Under the pieces are notes generated by a model, which saw only the letters and a list, made by a program, of their open reading frames with translations, was not told the DNA's origin and searched no databases. Of a stretch of 64,000 nucleotides of DNA, positions 35,411 through 47,448 are shown piece after piece; the stretch's first letter is position 1, and every line of letters begins with the position of its first letter. The translations under genes and the position numbers were made by a program. The stretch covers positions 15,396,446-15,460,445 of the forward strand of contig OZ014411.1 of the NCBI GenBank assembly GCA_963965975.1, given 5' to 3'. The stretch is from Xestospongia bergquistia (Eukaryota > Porifera > Demospongiae > Haplosclerida > Petrosiidae).

Positions 35411-38234
35411 CTGAAATAAATAGAAATAGCATCAGGTTAAAATGTAAATGATAATATACCTATTTGTAATCACTTGACCTATAGAGTGTGACAGCAACAA
35501 TTGATAAAGATTTTTTCAATTTACCATGTCAATTAAAAGAGAGAAATTCATTTCTGATCTTAGGTCTTGTTAAGAATTGATATATCTTCTCAGTTACTCT
35601 ACATCATCTTCTATAGGTGGGTACTCAACAACAATGATGATCAGCATTCTCCAAAAAAACTTCATAATTTCTCTTAATTATGTAAACTTGCAGAACTTCT
35701 AAGATATGCTATATTGTATTTAGCAGACATCATATTACCAGGCCACAACACACTTCAAATTGTTTACCAATAATATTACACTTATAATTTATTGGGTCAA
35801 GTAGTGTCATCAGGTGATTTTTCTTAGGCTTCTTACCTAATAATGAGAAAATAAGAAAGATGACTCAATGACAAGATTATCTATTAATTTGCACTTTGTA
35901 TATCTCACATAATAATTATCGAAAATTTCTAATGGATATGATGACATTATATAGATAGAAGATCTGGTGGAAGTACAAGTGCTTATAGTAGTTATTATTG
36001 CTAGCATGCCTACTTCTATCAGTAAACCTTCTTTTATCTAGATGCAGTCATCATGCAACTCAAGAATCACACTAGAAAGTGAAATATTTAAATTGTTGAA
36101 ATAGTCTTTGAAGAGCATCTCTTTTGCAAGACCACAATTGTAATTTGCTTTCAGTCCACTCAGCATTCATCAAGTTCATTCTTTCAATCTTGTTGTCTGC
36201 TTGTTTGCTTTTATACATTCTTGAGTTGCCTAAGTTGCTGACCTATTTATTACCAACATAAATTTTTACAATATTTACTATAATAACTTTACTGAATTAT
36301 AGAAAATAGAAATACAAGGCAGCTATTTCAGCCAAATTGACTGCTATAACTTTGGAAGTCATGGCTTTAGGTACAAGAACTTACGTATAAAATAGACTTA
36401 ATATTTAATTAGTAATCACATCATCCAAATATTGTCATATATTGGCTACAATGATTGGGTCATAAATCAATGTTTTCTGTATCATCATGTCACATTTAGC
36501 ACTGTTTATTAAACAATATAGTACAGTTAATTTGAACAATGCTCATTGCTATATGACATTAATATCGAAAGACAATAATTATAATTATCACAATATCGAC
36601 ATACACAGTAATTGTCAACTTATAATCACCTATCTCTAATATTAACAGATGTAGGTAATTTATGTTTATAAATTTGTGACAACTATTAAACTCATTTACA
36701 ATTACATGTCTTACAGCTTATACATGTATCATCTATAGGATGTGACTGTTTACTTTAACACCTAATAATTATAGATTTGGGATTTTTGTTAAATGAATAA
36801 AAGTAGTCAGACTATTTAATGCTATTGTCTTATAATACTTTATTAAATTGTACAAGGAGACATTTATAGAGGCTGACTAAGTCATGGAAGTACCCTCATG
36901 TTATTTTCTCCCACCTTTATAAATACTGCAATAATAGTGAGAAACTAGATTATAATTGTAAAACAATCCTAAGTTTATTTTGATGGTACTGTTGTTGCTG
37001 TAAGAGACATTATTTTGACAAGTATATGTATTAAAAATGTAAACTTAGAAAGGTTATATGGTATAGTTCAAAATTAGGTTCAGTCCTCAATGTCTATTCC
37101 GATAATGCTCCTTCCCATAACGTAAACTCCTAAAATATGTGTATATCAAAATGGGAATCAATGTCACTGAGATAAATAATTTTATGGCAATTACATTTTA
37201 GTAAGGGTTCTTACAGACAGTAGAAATTATAGGAACTAATTTTATTATAGTCTTAAGTGCATTTTGTGGTGGCTATACTACATGAATAGATACAAAGATA
37301 TATACATAAATATATATACTAACGTAGCCAGACCCTGGCTTTCCTAAAAAAATGGCTGAGGAAACAACTTTAGTCAGTCAAGGCTATACAATTTATTTTA
37401 GTAGCTATACTCTTTCCTAGAACATTGAAGTATGCTGACCTACTTCTTGTTGGTTAAAGAACATAGTCTGGCCAACCAATACTATAATTTATCTTAATTT
37501 ATAAGAAAATGCACTAAGCATGTACTTAGTGATTTTGACAAATTGACATTTTAGGAGTTGACATTATTGGAGTTGATATATATATATTGATACTAATTCT
37601 AAAAAAACAAATGAACAGAATACTGAATTACAGGTCAGAATAATCTTAGAATGGTCTAACACACTACACATGCCAGGCGGAAAATACTGCTAAGCATTAT
37701 GCTTGATAAAACCTAAATTTGTTTGAGTAGGTATATTGATGTTTCTTTGTGATTTTATATAGACCACAGTATGAATGTTTAGACTTCATTCACTTAGGAC
37801 AATTCTACACACCTTAAAGACTGCAATCTTGTAGTGTACATTAGAATTATATAAAATTCAGATAATGACCCTATTAGTTTTAAGAGCCTTAAACAGAAAT
37901 GTGAGAAACCTTGTATTGTACAGCTAATGATTTTAAAAATTGTATTATTTAAAACACTTGAGATGCTTCCAAAATGGGATTAATTCTGGAGTCCAATTTA
38001 CTCTGGCTTTGTAAATTGATTTTTACTGGTTGCTATGGAGTTTGAATCTCATACAATGTATTACTATTTATTAGTATACTGTCAATCTAGTAAAAAGACT
38101 AAATCTATTACACAAAATGGTATCCAGATAGGATAATGAATATGCTAATAATCTATTAGTCAGTGAGTACATGACTCATTTTTCAATGTGCAGAAATACT
38201 TTGTCTAATGCCCACTAGTATGTATTATACTCAC
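35411..38234. other. No gene recognised, probable intron
   Basis: Sits between the SRCR-like exon and the Ser/Thr-rich exons on the same strand, so probably intronic. No clear exon or repeat was found. A pair of related short segments, GTAGCCAGACC near 37324 and its inverse GTCTGGCCAACC near 37467, could be ends of a ~150-bp inverted-repeat insertion, but this is weak. Confidence 0.35.
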
Positions 38235-38398
38235 CTGGATTATAGTATCCTAACTGTTTGCAATAGAGTAAAGCTGTGTCCATCTATAGTCACACACAGC
38301 TAGCCATTTACCAGCTTTGAATTTCATATCTGAAGCATGCCATTATCTGGTACTGAAGTAGTGCAGTTGTAAAGGTGAATGTTACCGTTTGTACAGGC
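38235..38398 (-). pseudogene. SRCR-domain-like exon, frameshifted
   Basis: Upstream of a clear donor (CCAG|GTGAGT) the minus strand reads IHLYNCTTSVPDNGMLQI, a stop, then in a second frame GKWLAVCDYRWT, and after a one-base shift TALLYCKQLGYYNP. The order W-x-x-VCD-x-x-W-x-x-x-x-A-x-x-x-CKQLGY is the hallmark of scavenger receptor cysteine-rich domains, which are extracellular and very numerous in sponges. One TGA and one frameshift make it unlikely to be translated intact. The acceptor is uncertain (GAGCTAG near 38399). Confidence 0.55.
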
Positions 38399-38521
38399 AC
38401 TAGCTCAACACAATAATAATATTATAATCCAACTATGAAAACTTAATCAATATAATAAATATTTTATCATACACGTAAAACAGATAAATTACATAATCTA
38501 TAAGTATATAATTTATACATA

Positions 38522-38600
38522 CCTAAGTTATGCAAAGCAAAGATCGAAATCAAAGCAAAGAAGACACGAGGAACAATTAGTTTCACGTGACGTCATATAA
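38522..38600 (-). CDS. Possible signal-peptide first exon of the SRCR-like gene
   Basis: Before a donor CTTAG|GTATGT the minus strand reads VKLIVPRVFFALISIFALHN, a basic start plus hydrophobic core as in a signal peptide, one exon upstream of the SRCR-like exon. No in-frame ATG precedes it (a TGA lies just upstream), so the start codon may be lost or the frame call wrong. Confidence 0.3.
38584..38595. promoter_or_regulatory. Overlapping E-box and CRE palindromes
   Basis: CACGTG (38584-38589) overlaps TGACGTCA (38588-38595). The latter is the full CREB/ATF consensus and the former a bHLH/USF-type E-box. They lie next to the putative first exon of the minus-strand SRCR-like gene, where a promoter would be expected. 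Function is inferred from motif and position only. Confidence 0.4.
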
Positions 38601-39235
38601 TTACTGAAAGCTTGGCAAGGTTTTCTTGAGCCTTCAGGTGTTCATTAGAAGGAAAGAATTTCATTCAACTAAGCTAATATGGATAGTAGAGCGTAACTCT
38701 ATGGCCAAATTCTATTAAAACAGTAATTTTGATTCAGATACGTGCCAAAAAGTTGGTTGTTAATAGTTTAAAATATACATTGTAATATATATAAGAACTT
38801 ATGTTATTATATATAAGCATGCAATATCAGGATACTTTCGAGATTGGGCTTTACTGTTTTGGTTGGGACAAAATTTATTCAAAGCAAAACTTTCACGCAT
38901 GTTACGTATATAATTATGTTCCATATATTTCCAACAGCATAAACTCTTAGCTTGTTTGCACAAAGTCCTTTCGACAATCTTAGTTTCTTGTTATAATGGC
39001 ATCGTCTGTTAATACGCTAATCATTATTTTCACACTATAGTTTCAGTCAATGTATTGTATCTGTATTTACAAAATGTATTAATGATTTTTTATTGGGAAA
39101 ACGTATAGTCCTGTCTATTTGTTCCTTACATACCAAGTTTCTGTCTTTTCATTAATATTTTCAGGCGCTAGAGCTAAAAATGTGGCTCTGTCCGATTATT
39201 GCGAACAACGAAGGGTGGTGTAACTGCCATTCTCC

Positions 39236-39283
39236 TAGCCCCGTACCCAGGCTTTCGCGATAGAAAGCCTGGGTACGAGGCTA
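39236..39283. mobile_element. 48-bp palindromic insertion with 9-bp target duplication
   Basis: Arms TAGCCCCGTACCCAGGCTTTC-like (21 nt, 39236-39256) and GAAAGCCTGGGTACGAGGCT(A) (39263-39283) pair with one mismatch around a 6-base loop GCGATA. The identical 9-mer CCATTCTCC lies immediately on each side (39227-39235 and 39284-39292), as expected for a target-site duplication. There is no interior sequence, so it is a minimal fold-back element mobilised in trans, if mobile at all. Confidence 0.75.
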
Positions 39284-39774
39284 CCATTCTCCCATTACAA
39301 AAAGCTAGATAGGCATCAGACAAGCAAAGAGATGCAATTAACCTTTATCGTAATAGCTGTTAATTGAATTTCATAAGTGTGGTTTTTGTTAGTAAATATA
39401 AATTCATATTAATTGTCATATTTAAAACTAGTAATCAATAGGTATAAAGATGTGTATTATTGTGTATATTTCGGTATATATGAAATCTTCATCTTAATAA
39501 TGCTCATATCATATGTTCCACAAATTTTGAATTTTTGCCAGTTTTTGTATATGGATATATAGATTTAGGTTAAAGTCTTTTTTCATTAAATCACATCTTA
39601 CTAGCTCTTCTAGATATATATGCTACACTTTTGTCACATTAAATTTCTGATTTGTCTGCCATTCATGACGTTACAGAAAAAAAGGCAAATATCATTGATG
39701 GTCATTCTTCTTTGTAAATTTATAAATAAGAGCTAGCGCTAAGCAGACGAGTAGAACAATTTTAATACAATTTT

Positions 39775-39939
39775 ATGTCTCTTTTATCTACAATCTCTGT
39801 GAAAGCATACTGTATTTTCCTTAACGATTTATATGTCGTAGTAGCCGTCTCTGTCGAGCGGCAAATTAAATACTCTTACTTGTCGCTTTCTCTTTTATGT
39901 TGTGTAGTGTCTATTATATGGACTTACTTTAGTGAATGA
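39775..39939 (+). CDS. Small 54-codon open frame, hydrophobic, unrecognised
   Basis: Starts at ATG 39775 and ends TGA 39937-39939. It contains a hydrophobic segment (SLSLLCCVVSIIWTYF). A second frame without its own ATG overlaps the end and runs to 40183. No splice sites, motifs or polyadenylation signal tie it to a gene. The stretch 39.8-40.2 kb is slightly richer in GC than its surroundings. Confidence 0.15.
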   Translation: MSLLSTISVKAYCIFLNDLYVVVAVSVERQIKYSYLSLSLLCCVVSIIWTYFSE

Positions 39940-40183
39940 GAAAAATGCCGTATTAAGAAAACCACTAACGGAAATAGGTGCAATATCTACGAATATATTA
40001 TTATACGTATTAACGAATATTTCAATTCTACCGGTACCTACGACCGAGAGCGCTCAGCTCCCAAAAAAACACTTTGGGTACAACAAACCTGTGCTAATTT
40101 ATCGGGCTTGTTGGGACGTGACGGATATAGTAGCTTTTCTATTAGTATTGAAATTATTGAATGCATGTCGTTACAGCAAATGA

Positions 40184-41756
40184 AACATTTAAGTAAATCT
40201 ATGAATCGTTAATACAAATGCCAATAAAAAAGTTCAAACAAAATTTACCTGAGGAAGATGCTAATTAAGTGGAACGTGTAATACATGCTTATGACTTGGG
40301 ACCAAAGGCATTCTAGAGTTGATACCAAGAGCTTTTTAGGATTAAATTGTGGCCACAGAGTGAATATACACAGTAGAAAAAGATGGTAACAAACATTTCC
40401 AAACTGTAACTGAAGATATGGATTGCCTGGAATTGATAATGCCCTCTTCTCTCTATGCACAATATATCTGGAAGATTTACTGGTTTCATATAGTGTTGCT
40501 TATAACCAAAGTACACAGTACACACTAATGTTACCGTGAATAAAAGATAATACAAATTGATCTATATCTAAGGTTGATGCAATTCCAATGAAGAGAAGTG
40601 TTTGGTTTTTCCGATCTTGATGTACTAGATACCTTTTATAAAAATACAACATAATTACACATACTTTAACATAATTTCTGTCATTTCCAATATTTCAATT
40701 GTTTCCATAATTTTCCTTTCCCCCTCCTATATATTATTTTTAGGGGGGGGGGGCATAAACAAATGTATGACTTGAAAAATTAAATAACTTATAAGTGTAA
40801 ACTCTTTATACAACATTCTGACATCAACATTGCTTGTACAGCATAAAGTAACAGTTTATGTTGTGATTTATATCAAAACCAAATTCAACACTTGTTTATT
40901 ATAGACATCTTATGTCCTTTTGTAGTTTGTCCACTTTCATAGACTTACCTAAAATGCTAATGAAATCTTACATATACAATTTATGATAACCTTTTGGTTT
41001 AGGATTGAAATATTTGCCAGAAGAGGTTGGAAATAATTCATTAGCAACTAGGATTGAAACTAACAATATTAACTACTTAACATTAGTATACCTTCTGTAT
41101 ACTTGATAATCCTATTATCTTGTATACTTAGCTGTTTAGGATACTGTTATGTTCGTAAAACTGAGGGATTATCATCCAATAAAGACTCTTTCTCACTCAA
41201 CAATTTTACATGTCTAAATAAATACCTAAAACAAGTAATTATGAGTGACTTAAAATTTATTAAAAACAAATAATCACCTCTGCCAATAAGTTAAGCTAAT
41301 CACCTCTGCCAATAAGTTAAGCTGTATTAGGTTTACAATGATAAAGTGGATGACAACTCTCTTCCTACTTCAAAATCTTTTATGTCATTCCTTCAGATGG
41401 TGTTATGTACTTGTTGGGGATAACATCTTTTCCATTGTATAAGAAAATAAAATTCTATCAAAGATATTTAAAAAAAACATTTTAATCTAATGAATTACAC
41501 CCTTACAGACAAGCTATATGTAATTAATATTGTAAACTATATCGAAAAAACGCAGCATAATTGTATCAAATATTACTAAGTTATCTTCTTTTGGTGTACT
41601 TTTAAATGATTTTATATTAAACTAGTTAATCACTTGAAAACAAATACAAGAAACAATGACAGCATACCAAGGATAGCACAGTCTATTAGTTTATAACAAT
41701 AATAGAAGGTAACAGTCATTAGCTACAGTCTGTTTCTACAACAATAGATAAAGTAC
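40184..41756. other. No gene recognised
   Basis: AT-rich. Contains an 11-base G homopolymer at 40743-40753 and a 24-bp direct repeat (AATCACCTCTGCCAATAAGT and following) at 41271-41319. No supported exon. Confidence 0.5.
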
Positions 41757-41899
41757 CTTTTAATTCCTTGCTCAAGTCCTTTCACAATCCTGTCGCTTTC
41801 TGACATCTCTTTTCCTAGAAGAAGCACTCTTTCGTCGTATATTTCTCTTTTAATGTAGCACAACAGAATCTTATTTTCTTTTTTTGACAAAGGCTTCTC
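41757..41899 (-). CDS. Candidate first coding exon, unknown protein
   Basis: Open from 41899 to a donor AAAG|GTACTT at 41757. An internal ATG at 41806 starts MSESDRIVKGLEQGIK. The open frame continues upstream of that ATG (ENKILLCYIKREIYDERVLL), so the true start is undecided. The charged helical composition looks like protein. No homologue recognised and no second exon identified. Confidence 0.3.
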
Positions 41900-41960
41900 T
41901 TATTGATTCAGGTTGCAAAGAATTTCTACTTTGCACAATCCAGCATCTAAAACGTGTCAG

Positions 41961-41975
41961 TCACATCACGTGACT
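41961..41975. promoter_or_regulatory. Possible bidirectional promoter with E-box
   Basis: CACGTG at 41967-41972 within TCACGTGA lies between the minus-strand candidate exon (41757-41899) and a 31-codon plus-strand frame starting ATG 41987 (MVTSSYLETSVSNESSFESE). The arrangement resembles a short divergent promoter. No other core element is visible. Confidence 0.2.
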
Positions 41976-42089
41976 AGCTAGTGCACATGGTGACTTCAAG
42001 TTACTTGGAGACTAGTGTCTCGAATGAGTCATCATTTGAATCAGAATCTAAGTTCGTTACTTATTCATGTACCTGCAGATGAAGTGGTG

Positions 42090-45000
42090 TCAACTCCTTA
42101 CCAATTAATACAGTAAAAGTTGTCATCAGCTTTTAACTGTCATAGAAAAATATGTACTAAATGTGAGCCAACAAAATTTGGAGATTTTTTTTATATATTC
42201 TCATTGTACTTCAACTAAAAATGAAACTTGAGGGTAAGCCAAATACACATTATAACAATAAATGTTAGAATAATTATTGTTATTTAGATAAATATATTTG
42301 AGAAGCATTGCGGATAAAGGAACTAAATACAAGATTCATGACTCTTTACTTAATAATTTAGCTTACCTTGGGAATGTATCTCTTCTTATGAACGCATATA
42401 ACATATTGAAATCTTCAGAAAAGGATCTTTGGTCAGTGACCAATGAATTACCACCAAACCAAAAGTAATGTTTGAGACATTGGTTATGTTTTTCACAAGA
42501 GAAACACAATGTACTTTAATCCTTTGATGTCTGAAATGAATGAACTCTATATGATAAAGGTAATATAGCAAGTTATATTACTATTATCTACTTTGTCAAT
42601 GTATATTATATAGGTATATCTGTCAAAACTCCTGTCAGTGACATTCAGTATACAGCTGTTGTGTTACTATGCTGTGCTGTCTTTCCAGCATGTTGTGTGC
42701 TCTTGAACATCAAGTAATAAATGGAAAGTGGGAGATACTGTTACTATGATAGTAAAGGGACCCCTAGAGAAACATGTTACATGTGTTGTAATTGGATATC
42801 AGAGAGATTTGATGGAATTGATAAGCATTCACTTTGATACATCAAAAGTGAGAATTTAGAAAAAAATATATATCCTCCATTAATGGTACCAGTCTAGTAG
42901 AAAGTAAAGTAGATGCTTCTCTAAAAAGTCACTTACAGGATTCCCAGTAGTTATAACATCAATAGCATTTTGTCTGATAGAATAATGAGTTAGTACTTGT
43001 TGTTGTACTGTTAATACAAAAGTGTTAGGTCAACACTAAAATGTCTTCCCACAAGTAGACAAAATTAATACCTTGAAGTGGAACACCCTCAAAGTGTTAA
43101 TGTTACACTACAGTTTGTTGTTACCACAAGTTGACAAATTTCAAATAAAAGCTACCTAAATCAAAAGTAAATGATTGACAAGTGTACATAATATAGTACT
43201 GTCCTCTCACCCTTTTTCTCTTCATCCTAACAGTTTACAGCTATTCCTTTATTAATTTTAGTTAACAATCTTGTCAGTTTGTCTATTGATGCTTTAAAGA
43301 GAGCTGTTCTATAAGTCTATGTAATAATTTATCCATCTTTACATATTTGAAATGGAGGCACATCCTACTTGACAAAGTGAGCTTTCAATATGGTCTAAAT
43401 TTTAGATCAATTTTGAATGATCCCTAGTACTTTCACATCTGTACAATGCTACCAGATATATTTCATGATATACTTGAAAAGAGTTTTCCTTTTAAAGGAA
43501 AATTGATCCTTGATATGAAATAAAGGATATTTAACCTTAAATCAATTTAATGTCATTGTTTTGTTCATTTTCATGTCTTTTCATGTGTATCTTGAAACAC
43601 CATTTATCTATCTTCTAGAATCTTGTCCTAGCAATTCTTACCTAAGTCAGTCCAGAATATTTTTTTGTAAGTGATTGATGTTTATATAATTGTTGCTTCT
43701 TACTCATTAACTTATATATTCTTATATGTACATGTAAAGCACACTCTCTTTCTCACTATATATATGTATGTAAATAAATTTATATGGTGTAATATACACT
43801 GGTGTTTATATAACACCTTGTTTTAACAGTGTGGGTCTGACCTTGACCCTAATTAAGCTCTGGTTTAACAAAAATCATAGCAAGAACAATTACAGTATAA
43901 AGGACAAAGCAAATAATTTATTTTTGATATTAATACTTTCTTTCTATTCCTATATGTACTTAAGATAACTCTGTGATAAGTGAGTCCTAGACATTCAAAT
44001 GCCAGACTTCATTTCACAGCCTCCTTAATCTCTTACTGAGAGTGAATACTGGAAAGGTATAAATTTTATCTTACTATTTATGCATCTCTTTTTTAATAAA
44101 GCCTCAGAACTTAGAGCATGGCTATTAATCCCAGTACTGTTTGGTATCTTACCACACACATACCTCATACATACTATTACCTAGGAGCTGGATTGGTTAT
44201 TTTAAACTCTAGTAATATTGTAGTGGACAGTATTGACCATGCATAACAAGTTTTGTAAAACTTTTATACTCAATGTCATGAACTATATAGCAAAGTTACT
44301 CATTACCTTTTTTTAATACTATCTATTTACAATCTAGGAGACAATGTACTTACTCTGAATATACAGTTGACAGTTAATAGTTACCAGCCATTACTAGTAT
44401 AAACAGAGCTATATTATGTCATAATAGAGTGAAAAGAACAGGACACTATTCACTTTATATGGAATTTCTAGTTTACTATTTTCCTGAGTAGCTAGCACTC
44501 TAGTTGTTATATAAAATTTGCAATATTGATAATACAAACCATTTCTCTCTAGCTTATTCCTATTCTGAGATATAATATTGAGTTTGGGGTTCAACTTAAC
44601 TTGAACAGTGTATATTACTATATTAACTTTATTCTCCTTGTGTCTTCATTTTCTAGTCCAGCTATGTAAACACCACCATCACATAAAGTTTAATACTTAG
44701 ATTATTGAGGTACACATCAATTTTTTTAATATAATCTCTTTTGTTTGTTATTAATATTTTTGTTATTATTGACATTATTTATGATATATTGGTGTGACCT
44801 TATTTGGTTGAATTGTTTAACATTTTAACATTCTCTGTCACTTTTATCAACTACATATCAAATTTTATCCTTGTTTCTCTAGGTACTTCAAAAGCTAATA
44901 CATGATTCTCTCAAACAGACACTATGTATAGATTTGTTAGTAATAGGTAAATGCATAGAAGTCTGTAGTAACAAATCATATGGTTAATTGTTGTTTTGTT

Positions 45001-45120
45001 GCTATGGTAACATCCTACATACTCTATATACTCCAAATAATCTTATGTTTTGTCTTCATATGACACTTTGTCACTATTTTCATTATCTCATTATTAATAC
45101 ATTCTTTTCAATCATTTTTC
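42090..45120. other. No gene recognised
   Basis: AT-rich with scattered short open frames. One minus-strand stretch near 42367-42430 (SEDFNMLYAFIRRDTFP before a GTAAGC donor) is exon-like but unsupported by family or neighbours. Confidence 0.4.
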
Positions 45121-45125
45121 ATACA

Positions 45126-45553
45126 AGAACAAGAAGGAATCTCACATATACACCTTCTCTCTCTTACACTCACTAGGAGTCATGAGTGAGGCTATTTGAT
45201 GTATTGAGGGTACTAACTCATATCTTTCACCTCTGAAGAACAAACTAAAAAAGATTAATGGAAATTAGCAAGATCATTTAAAGGAACTATTTAAAATAGC
45301 TTCCTACACCAGAATAATCTCTATTGGTATGTACTTTATTCTAAATCATCAATTATAATGATAGTATACAGGTACTGTTATAAATAAGATGAGAGATCTC
45401 TTGGGTTTCTCTAACTGATGAATGCAGACTGTGGAAATGTAGTTCTTTTTGTGACAAACTAGTTACTAATATTGAAAAAACATTGTCTGAAGTTTATTTT
45501 ACTAATAAAGAAGTACATCAAATTAGTCATTTCTACTTTTATTTAATCTTTTA
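45126..45553. repeat. Tandem segmental duplication, copy 1
   Basis: AATCTCACATATACACCTTC (45140) and a 220-bp stretch beginning TATGTACTTTATTCTAAATC (45329) recur in the same order at 46792 and 46951. In copy 1 the stretch ATCTCTTGGG... to a terminal TAG gives about 50 open codons (CRLWKCSSFCDKLVTNIEKT), which copy 2 disrupts by a frameshift and a TGA. A dead exon of unknown family is possible. Confidence 0.8.
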
Positions 45554-45558
45554 GACAT

Positions 45559-46198
45559 TAAGGGAATCTTTAGTCATGAGAGGTGTTGAACCAAAAGTGT
45601 TGACTTGTTAGAAAAAGAAGATATATTGGGAGAAGAACAATTTTCACCTTCATATGGATGATCTTAAACTGTTTCTGGATAGAGGAATAAAGATTGGACA
45701 ATATTCAATCATTGCTAGGCTCTAGGAAGAAAATGAAAGGTATGTTTATATACAAATAGCAACTTGATGTCTATGAAGTCTTGTATCTTATATATTGTAG
45801 TTACTAGAGATACATCTGGCATGGGTTCTGATACTAGCAGTACCAATGGGACAAGTGGTGATGGCACAAGTATGTAAAAGTAATTATAATTGCTTTATTA
45901 TGAAGAAATTAAGGTAAACTCTCAAGACAAGAGCTGTTTGAATCATTTCATGCTAAAATGAAAACAATCAAGTCTAAAAAGTACAACCAAGAACCTTCTT
46001 CTATGAAGTCTTGTGTAAAGAAATCTGAAGAAAGCAATTAATTGCTGTAAGTAGTAATTACTAATTTACATGCAGTCATATCCTGTAGGCAACTGTTGTA
46101 GTTTAATTAATGGTACATAATTAGAATTGGTCTACATACATACATACATACATACATACATACATACATACATACATACATTACATACATTACATACA

Positions 46199-46239
<41 letters not shown>

Positions 46240-46390
46240 TATTGTTTTGATTTCATAATAGATCCATTTTGGAGGAATGATTTATGTTTCTGAACTAGAC
46301 AGAGTAGTAATAAAGAAACATCTACCATCACCTTGTATTATAGATTTTATGAGATTATCAAACTACGAAGATGTTATTATACAACCTCTC
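45559..46390 (+). pseudogene. Decayed duplicate of the SAM-like gene at 53.1 kb
   Basis: Aligns along its length with 53096-53870: SAM-like exon, Ser/Gly/Thr linker exon (45803-45868), Lys-rich exon (near 45915-46045) and the start of the fourth exon (46260-46380). The SAM-like exon carries TAG early (after VLTC) and another TAG in place of Trp near its end. The copy stops inside the fourth exon at about 46385. The two copies break at different sites and together suggest an ancestral open frame. Confidence 0.75.
46133..46240. repeat. (CATA)n microsatellite
   Basis: About 100 bases of ACAT/CATA tetranucleotide repeats ending in a short TA run. Absent from the equivalent position of the 53-kb copy, which has a (TA)n tract at 53676-53729. 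Confidence 0.95.
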
Positions 46391-46777
46391 TTTTTATATT
46401 ACAGCTGTTATTGAACATTTAGAAGAACATCCTAAGTTACATACATTGATATTATAAGGTAATCTAATAGATACTATTAATAATATTGAGTGATATAGAG
46501 AAGGATGGAATATTGGTCTATCTGGAAATAGGGTATTAGATAAATGGATGGATGAATTATTGAATAGATGCATAAGTGGATGGATGAATGGACATATAGA
46601 AGGATCAATGGACTGTTTTGATGAATGAATAGATAGATAGATGGAGAGACAAATGATATATACAATTTGATGGAGAAATAATTTAGAATAATAGACAATT
46701 ACTTAACATGTACTAATGTTCTCTCTCAACAGATGAAATGTCTCCATGGTTTATCAGTTAATTCTCTAGAATGACAA

Positions 46778-47183
46778 GAACTAGAAAGAATCTCACATAT
46801 ACACCTTCTCTCTCTTACACTTACTAGGAGCCCTAAAACTAAGCAGGGACACTCACTGTAAGTATACTAGTAGGCTCATAGTGACCATTACCTCACAACA
46901 TTTTCTGTACAATAGGCTATTGTCATGTTATTGACCAATTCTCTATTGGTATGTACTTTATTCTAAATCATCAATTATAATGATAGTATACAGGTACTGT
47001 TATAAATAAGATGAGAGATCTCTTGAGTTTCTCTAACTGATGAATGCAGACTGTTGGAAATGTAGTTCTTTTTGTGACAAACTAGTTACTAAAATTGAAA
47101 AAACATTGTTTGAAGTTTATTTTACTAATAGAGAAGTACATCAAATTAGTCATTTCTACTTTTATTTAATCTTTTAGACATTA
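46778..47183. repeat. Tandem segmental duplication, copy 2
   Basis: Second copy of 45126-45553, about 1.63 kb downstream in the same orientation, so the intervening SAM-like pseudogene copy is bracketed by direct repeats. The spacer between the two matching blocks is about 30 bp shorter than in copy 1. Confidence 0.8.
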
Positions 47184-47448
47184 ATATTAGAAGTAAAAAT
47201 GATGATGGTGGTTGGCTAAGAATATTGAATTAAAGTTATATATATATATATATATATATATATCCACATGTTAATGACATCAAACAGTGATCAGTTGATG
47301 TATTGGATAATTTTCCTGACATAATTGACAGTTTGTACACATTTTAAAGTTTGTGCATGCTCTGTATAATTTATGGTAGACTTGAGGTAACAGATGTACA
47401 TGTAGCATAATATTAGATGTTATTAATTCATTATCATCTTGTTATTTA

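Noticed and set aside
46107..46331. Minus-strand frame rich in Met-Tyr-Val-Cys
   Set aside because: It is the translation of the (CATA)n microsatellite.
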